Below are positions 61,283-64,000 of a stretch of 64,000 bases of DNA, piece by piece. The DNA lies in the NCBI RefSeq assembly GCF_003369915.1, contig NC_046677.1, positions 14,198,001-14,262,000 of the forward strand, written 5' to 3'. Below the pieces are notes generated by a model, which was not told the origin of the DNA, ran no database searches, and worked only from the letters and a program-made list of their open reading frames with translations. Position 1 is the first letter of the stretch, and every line of letters starts with the position of its first letter. Both the position numbers and the translations under genes were made by a program. Origin of the DNA: Drosophila miranda (lineage: Eukaryota > Arthropoda > Insecta > Diptera > Drosophilidae).

Positions 61283-61295
61283 ATGGATGACTTAG
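61283..61295 (+). CDS. Pax: Paxillin, first coding exon only
   Basis: ATG GAT GAC TTA G followed by GTGAGT encodes MDDL plus one base (phase 1). Paxillins begin MDDLDALLADL, and the leftover G would start a GAC/GAT Asp codon. The gene order (fly paxillin maps to 37D-E, near RanGAP, Rab9 and RtcB) supports the assignment. Paxillin is a LIM-domain focal-adhesion adaptor. The remaining exons lie beyond position 64,000, so the intron is at least 2.7 kb. The call rests on four codons, a strong donor and synteny. Confidence 0.65.
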
Positions 61296-62950
61296 GTGAG
61301 TGAAACAAAACTTCCTGCAACATTCCAGCAGTGCAAGCCACAAACTTATGCTGCGGCTCAAGGTCAACAGTTAATTAGCATTCCGTGCGGGCCCGAAAAC
61401 GGCCGCCAAGTGGCGAATGAATAATTTTGGACAATGGATTCTTATCGTGTTAATCAAGCCAAGTGATTACCAATCAGCCTACTTTTCTTATTCAAATTTA
61501 CTAGCCGGAGTGCCTATTTACGATTTGCATTCCGGGCTCTGTTCATTCCTGGAAATTGCACACAAAACGATATCGTCGTGCGAGGGTGTGGTTCTTCCCG
61601 ATTGCCGAACGCGAACGCGAACGGACCCTTGATTTGTTAATGATCTGGACGAACATCCGACATAATGTTCTTATTTGTTTTTCGTTTTTTCCCTCCTTCC
61701 ATTTCGATTCTCTGGAACGACCGACACTTCGCGCACACTTTTAGTCATCATCAGCAAAAAAAGTTGTCGTCTCATAAGTGTATCTGGAAGCTTACTTTAT
61801 TTTCATTATGACACAATTCTTTGCTGTTTTCCAGTTCCTCTGTGTGTTTGTGTGTGTGTGAGCTTGTTTCTGGCTGATCAGACATTCTTGAGAAATGAGT
61901 AAAGTAAAGAAAGGCCAGGTCACACACACGCACACACAAGCACGCGCATGCAGCTCCAAAATTCCAGCTGACTGACAATCCACCTACGCACAGTGGGTCG
62001 CATACAATTGAAAAGTGCAGAGTGCCATCACCAGACCGCGTACAGGAAACTGATGCTTCTGCTCCTCGTCTTCTCCGCATTGTGCCACACTTGCATCAAT
62101 TTCGCAGCCATTAGTGAGCGCGCGCCCACTTCATTGATGGAGCCGTCTACCCACTCGACACGCAATGTCTGCCCAGTCCAGATCTGTTCGTGTTGCGTGT
62201 GCGCACTGTAAGAGCTGTTGACTGTGCAGCTGTCTGGTATGATCTTTTGAGATCGGTTGTGTCTGGCTTTAAGGGTCGCTGGCGTTGGTTAGCGAGTGGT
62301 TAGCCACTCTCTAGCTTGGGAGCCCAGCAGCCGCACACTGGTACAAAATGCGATATAAAACGGAACCCTAGACCCCTAAATACCGTCTTTGTCTACCCCA
62401 CAAGGAGACCTACAGGGTGGTTCATCAAGAGGCAACGAGTATGAACGAATGATTGTTTTGTATTCAACCACTATAACCGCAGTACTCCTAATACCCCGCC
62501 AATGCAAATGAATTGACTTACGATTTCCTCTATCCATTTACGGACTGTGGCTTCCTTTCCAAATAACTGTTGGCACACTGTGCACACGCACAAACAACAA
62601 CCTTACGACAATCTTTGTCTCCGCTTTGGTTTCCTTCGTGTGCCTCCCACTTGCGGTCTGGTCGAGTCGATGCTTCGGCAGCCGCAGGCCCCACGAAACA
62701 AAATGAAAAGCGACTGACTCCGAAGGCAAAATGAAAATGGGCTGGCTCTCAGAGCGCCAGCAGATTGTTAACCTCTCTCTCTCTCTCTCTGTCTCTCTGT
62801 CTCTCTGTCTGAAGGGGCTCTCAGAGAGCGGACTATTTCTAATGGAGCCCCCATTTGATGGGGTCGGTTCCATTTCGGTTTTAGTCGCTCGCGACGCCTT
62901 TAACTCAATAGAGAGCGCGGTGCGCGCGCGTATCATCGGTTCTAACAAAA

Positions 62951-62957
62951 TATAAGG
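62951..62957 (+). promoter_or_regulatory. Pax: Possible internal TATA/alternative first exon in paxillin intron
   Basis: TATAAGG is followed by sequence that looks like a fly 5'UTR (CAAAGTGCATTGAAAAGTGC and A-rich stretches), with a GTAAGA donor-like site at about 63,196. This would be a non-coding alternative first exon of a shorter paxillin isoform. Confidence 0.25.
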
Positions 62958-63840
62958 ACAACAAACTGTCAAAGTGCATTGAAAAGTGCGGAAAAGTGCA
63001 ATCGGGAGGAAAAACAATAAAAACCAGCAAAAGCCATCCATCAGTCAAGTGTTCAATGCTCGCAGACGCGTAACGAAGCAACAAAAAGTCAACAAAAATT
63101 GATGAAAAATCATTGGAACTCGGTTGGTGATATTGCGGCAGGTGGTAGCGTGGGAAATTGTTTACTTTGCTCGGAGGAAAACATCAGAGTAGGAAAGTAA
63201 GACAAATAGCAGATAAAACAATCCGAAAAGCAATGATAAAAGATAAAAGATAGGCGAGGAATGTCGCCAGTAGCTAAAAATCGCATTGGGGACTTGGGAT
63301 CTACTCAGATTAACGGACAATGTTTTGCTTTCCTCCAAACATCTTAATTTGCACTAATTATGGATCCAATTAGAAAGCTACAAGACATCCAGATAGATGA
63401 GGCGTTTGCCCCCTTGTGGCAGCGCATAGAGATTTGTTGGCCGTCATTAATTTTGTGGGGGACCGACCGACTGAACGGATTAGATCGTAGGCGTTGAGAT
63501 GGAAATTTGTTTTGTGTATTTCTGGAGGGGAAATGATTGAAAAGAAATACAAAATACCAAACACAAAACCAATTAAATTGTGCCCACTTAATCTATTAAA
63601 ATTATGACATATTTCACATATTTTAAGCACTCGAAATAAAGAGAGCAGTGGGGAGGGAGCGAAGGGAGCGAAGCGTTTCCTAGGGGAAAAATTACAAAAG
63701 TATCTCGGGTTACGAAAGCAAATGGAAACGCTGGAGAATGATGTAAACGCAAACGCCTGACAAAGTGCTCACAAATAAACATTTCGTTGTTGTTGTGGTG
63801 TTCAATCGAATGCACTCATGAGAATCCCCTTTCGGACTGC

Positions 63841-63878
63841 CCTGGCCTGCCCCTGCCCCTGTCCCTGCCCCTGCCCAC
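63841..63878 (+). repeat. CCCTGC hexamer array
   Basis: About six units of CCTGCC/CCTGTC type in tandem, one mismatched. Confidence 0.8.
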
Positions 63879-64000
63879 CCACGTAAAGCACTTTCTTTGG
63901 CCCTGCTGTATCTCTCGAATCTCCCGGATCTCTCGGATGCGACCGAAGCACAGCTGATGCCACTGTCTGGCCTGAAGCCAGATCTGTCGATAACTTCCGT

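Larger units (their letters stand above)
61296..64000 (+). other. Pax: Paxillin intron 1 (partial)
   Basis: No coding exon is visible to the window end. It contains CT-rich and CA/GT arrays (61,849-61,861; 61,922-61,940; 62,774-62,812), a CCCTGC hexamer array at 63,841-63,878 and a possible internal promoter near 62,951. Confidence 0.5.

Overview
This is nuclear DNA of a Drosophila-type fly. The evidence is protein-coding genes whose translations closely match fly proteins from the melanogaster 37D-E neighbourhood (traffic jam, Top2, RanGAP, Hs2st, two CRAL-TRIO proteins, Rab9, the RtcB RNA ligase, paxillin), short 50-85 bp introns, fly core-promoter words (DRE, Ohler motifs 1 and 6, TATA) and many CA, TG and ACAT microsatellites. 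The proteins differ noticeably from my memory of D. melanogaster, so this is probably another species (obscura-group is a guess, not shown). Nothing prokaryotic, viral or CRISPR-like is visible. Exon coordinates were derived by hand from splice sites, frame and protein continuity, without transcripts.

Layout. 1-14,900: non-coding DNA with many short tandem arrays and no gene I can support. 14,900-17,900: traffic jam (tj), a single-exon large-Maf factor on the minus strand with a TATA box. 17,900-24,600: non-coding. 24,813-25,957: a CRAL-TRIO lipid-binding protein (CG10026-like), minus strand, five exons. 26,000-33,100: AT-rich, repeat-rich DNA with a Tc1-like transposase remnant and a tandem repeat that ends in a promoter-motif array. 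33,946-38,508: topoisomerase II, plus strand. 39,408-41,452: RanGAP, minus strand, convergent with Top2. 42,400-43,015: a second copy of the repeat plus promoter array, then Hs2st (43,151-44,453, plus). 47,180-52,133: a second CRAL-TRIO gene (CG10237-like), plus strand, with two alternative first coding exons, one lying in a recent 358-bp tandem duplication. 53,278-55,592: Rab9, minus. 57,409-59,001: RtcB, minus, with repeat copies immediately upstream. 59,900-60,625: an intronless F-box/LRR-like gene, minus. 61,283-61,295: first coding exon of paxillin, plus; the rest of the gene lies beyond the window.

The genes are mostly unrelated housekeeping functions (DNA topology, Ran cycle, heparan sulfate sulfation, late endosome traffic, tRNA splicing) plus a gonadal regulator, so the cluster reads as ordinary fly synteny and not as an operon-like system. 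The most interesting features are: (1) a repeat family that sits directly upstream of, and in the same orientation as, three of these genes (Top2, Hs2st, RtcB), with two copies ending in the same Ohler-6 array followed by a motif-1 site; (2) the duplicated, in-frame alternative first exon of the CG10237-like gene; (3) a stop-free 69-bp intron in Top2; and (4) a Rab9 whose Cys-Cys pair is internal.
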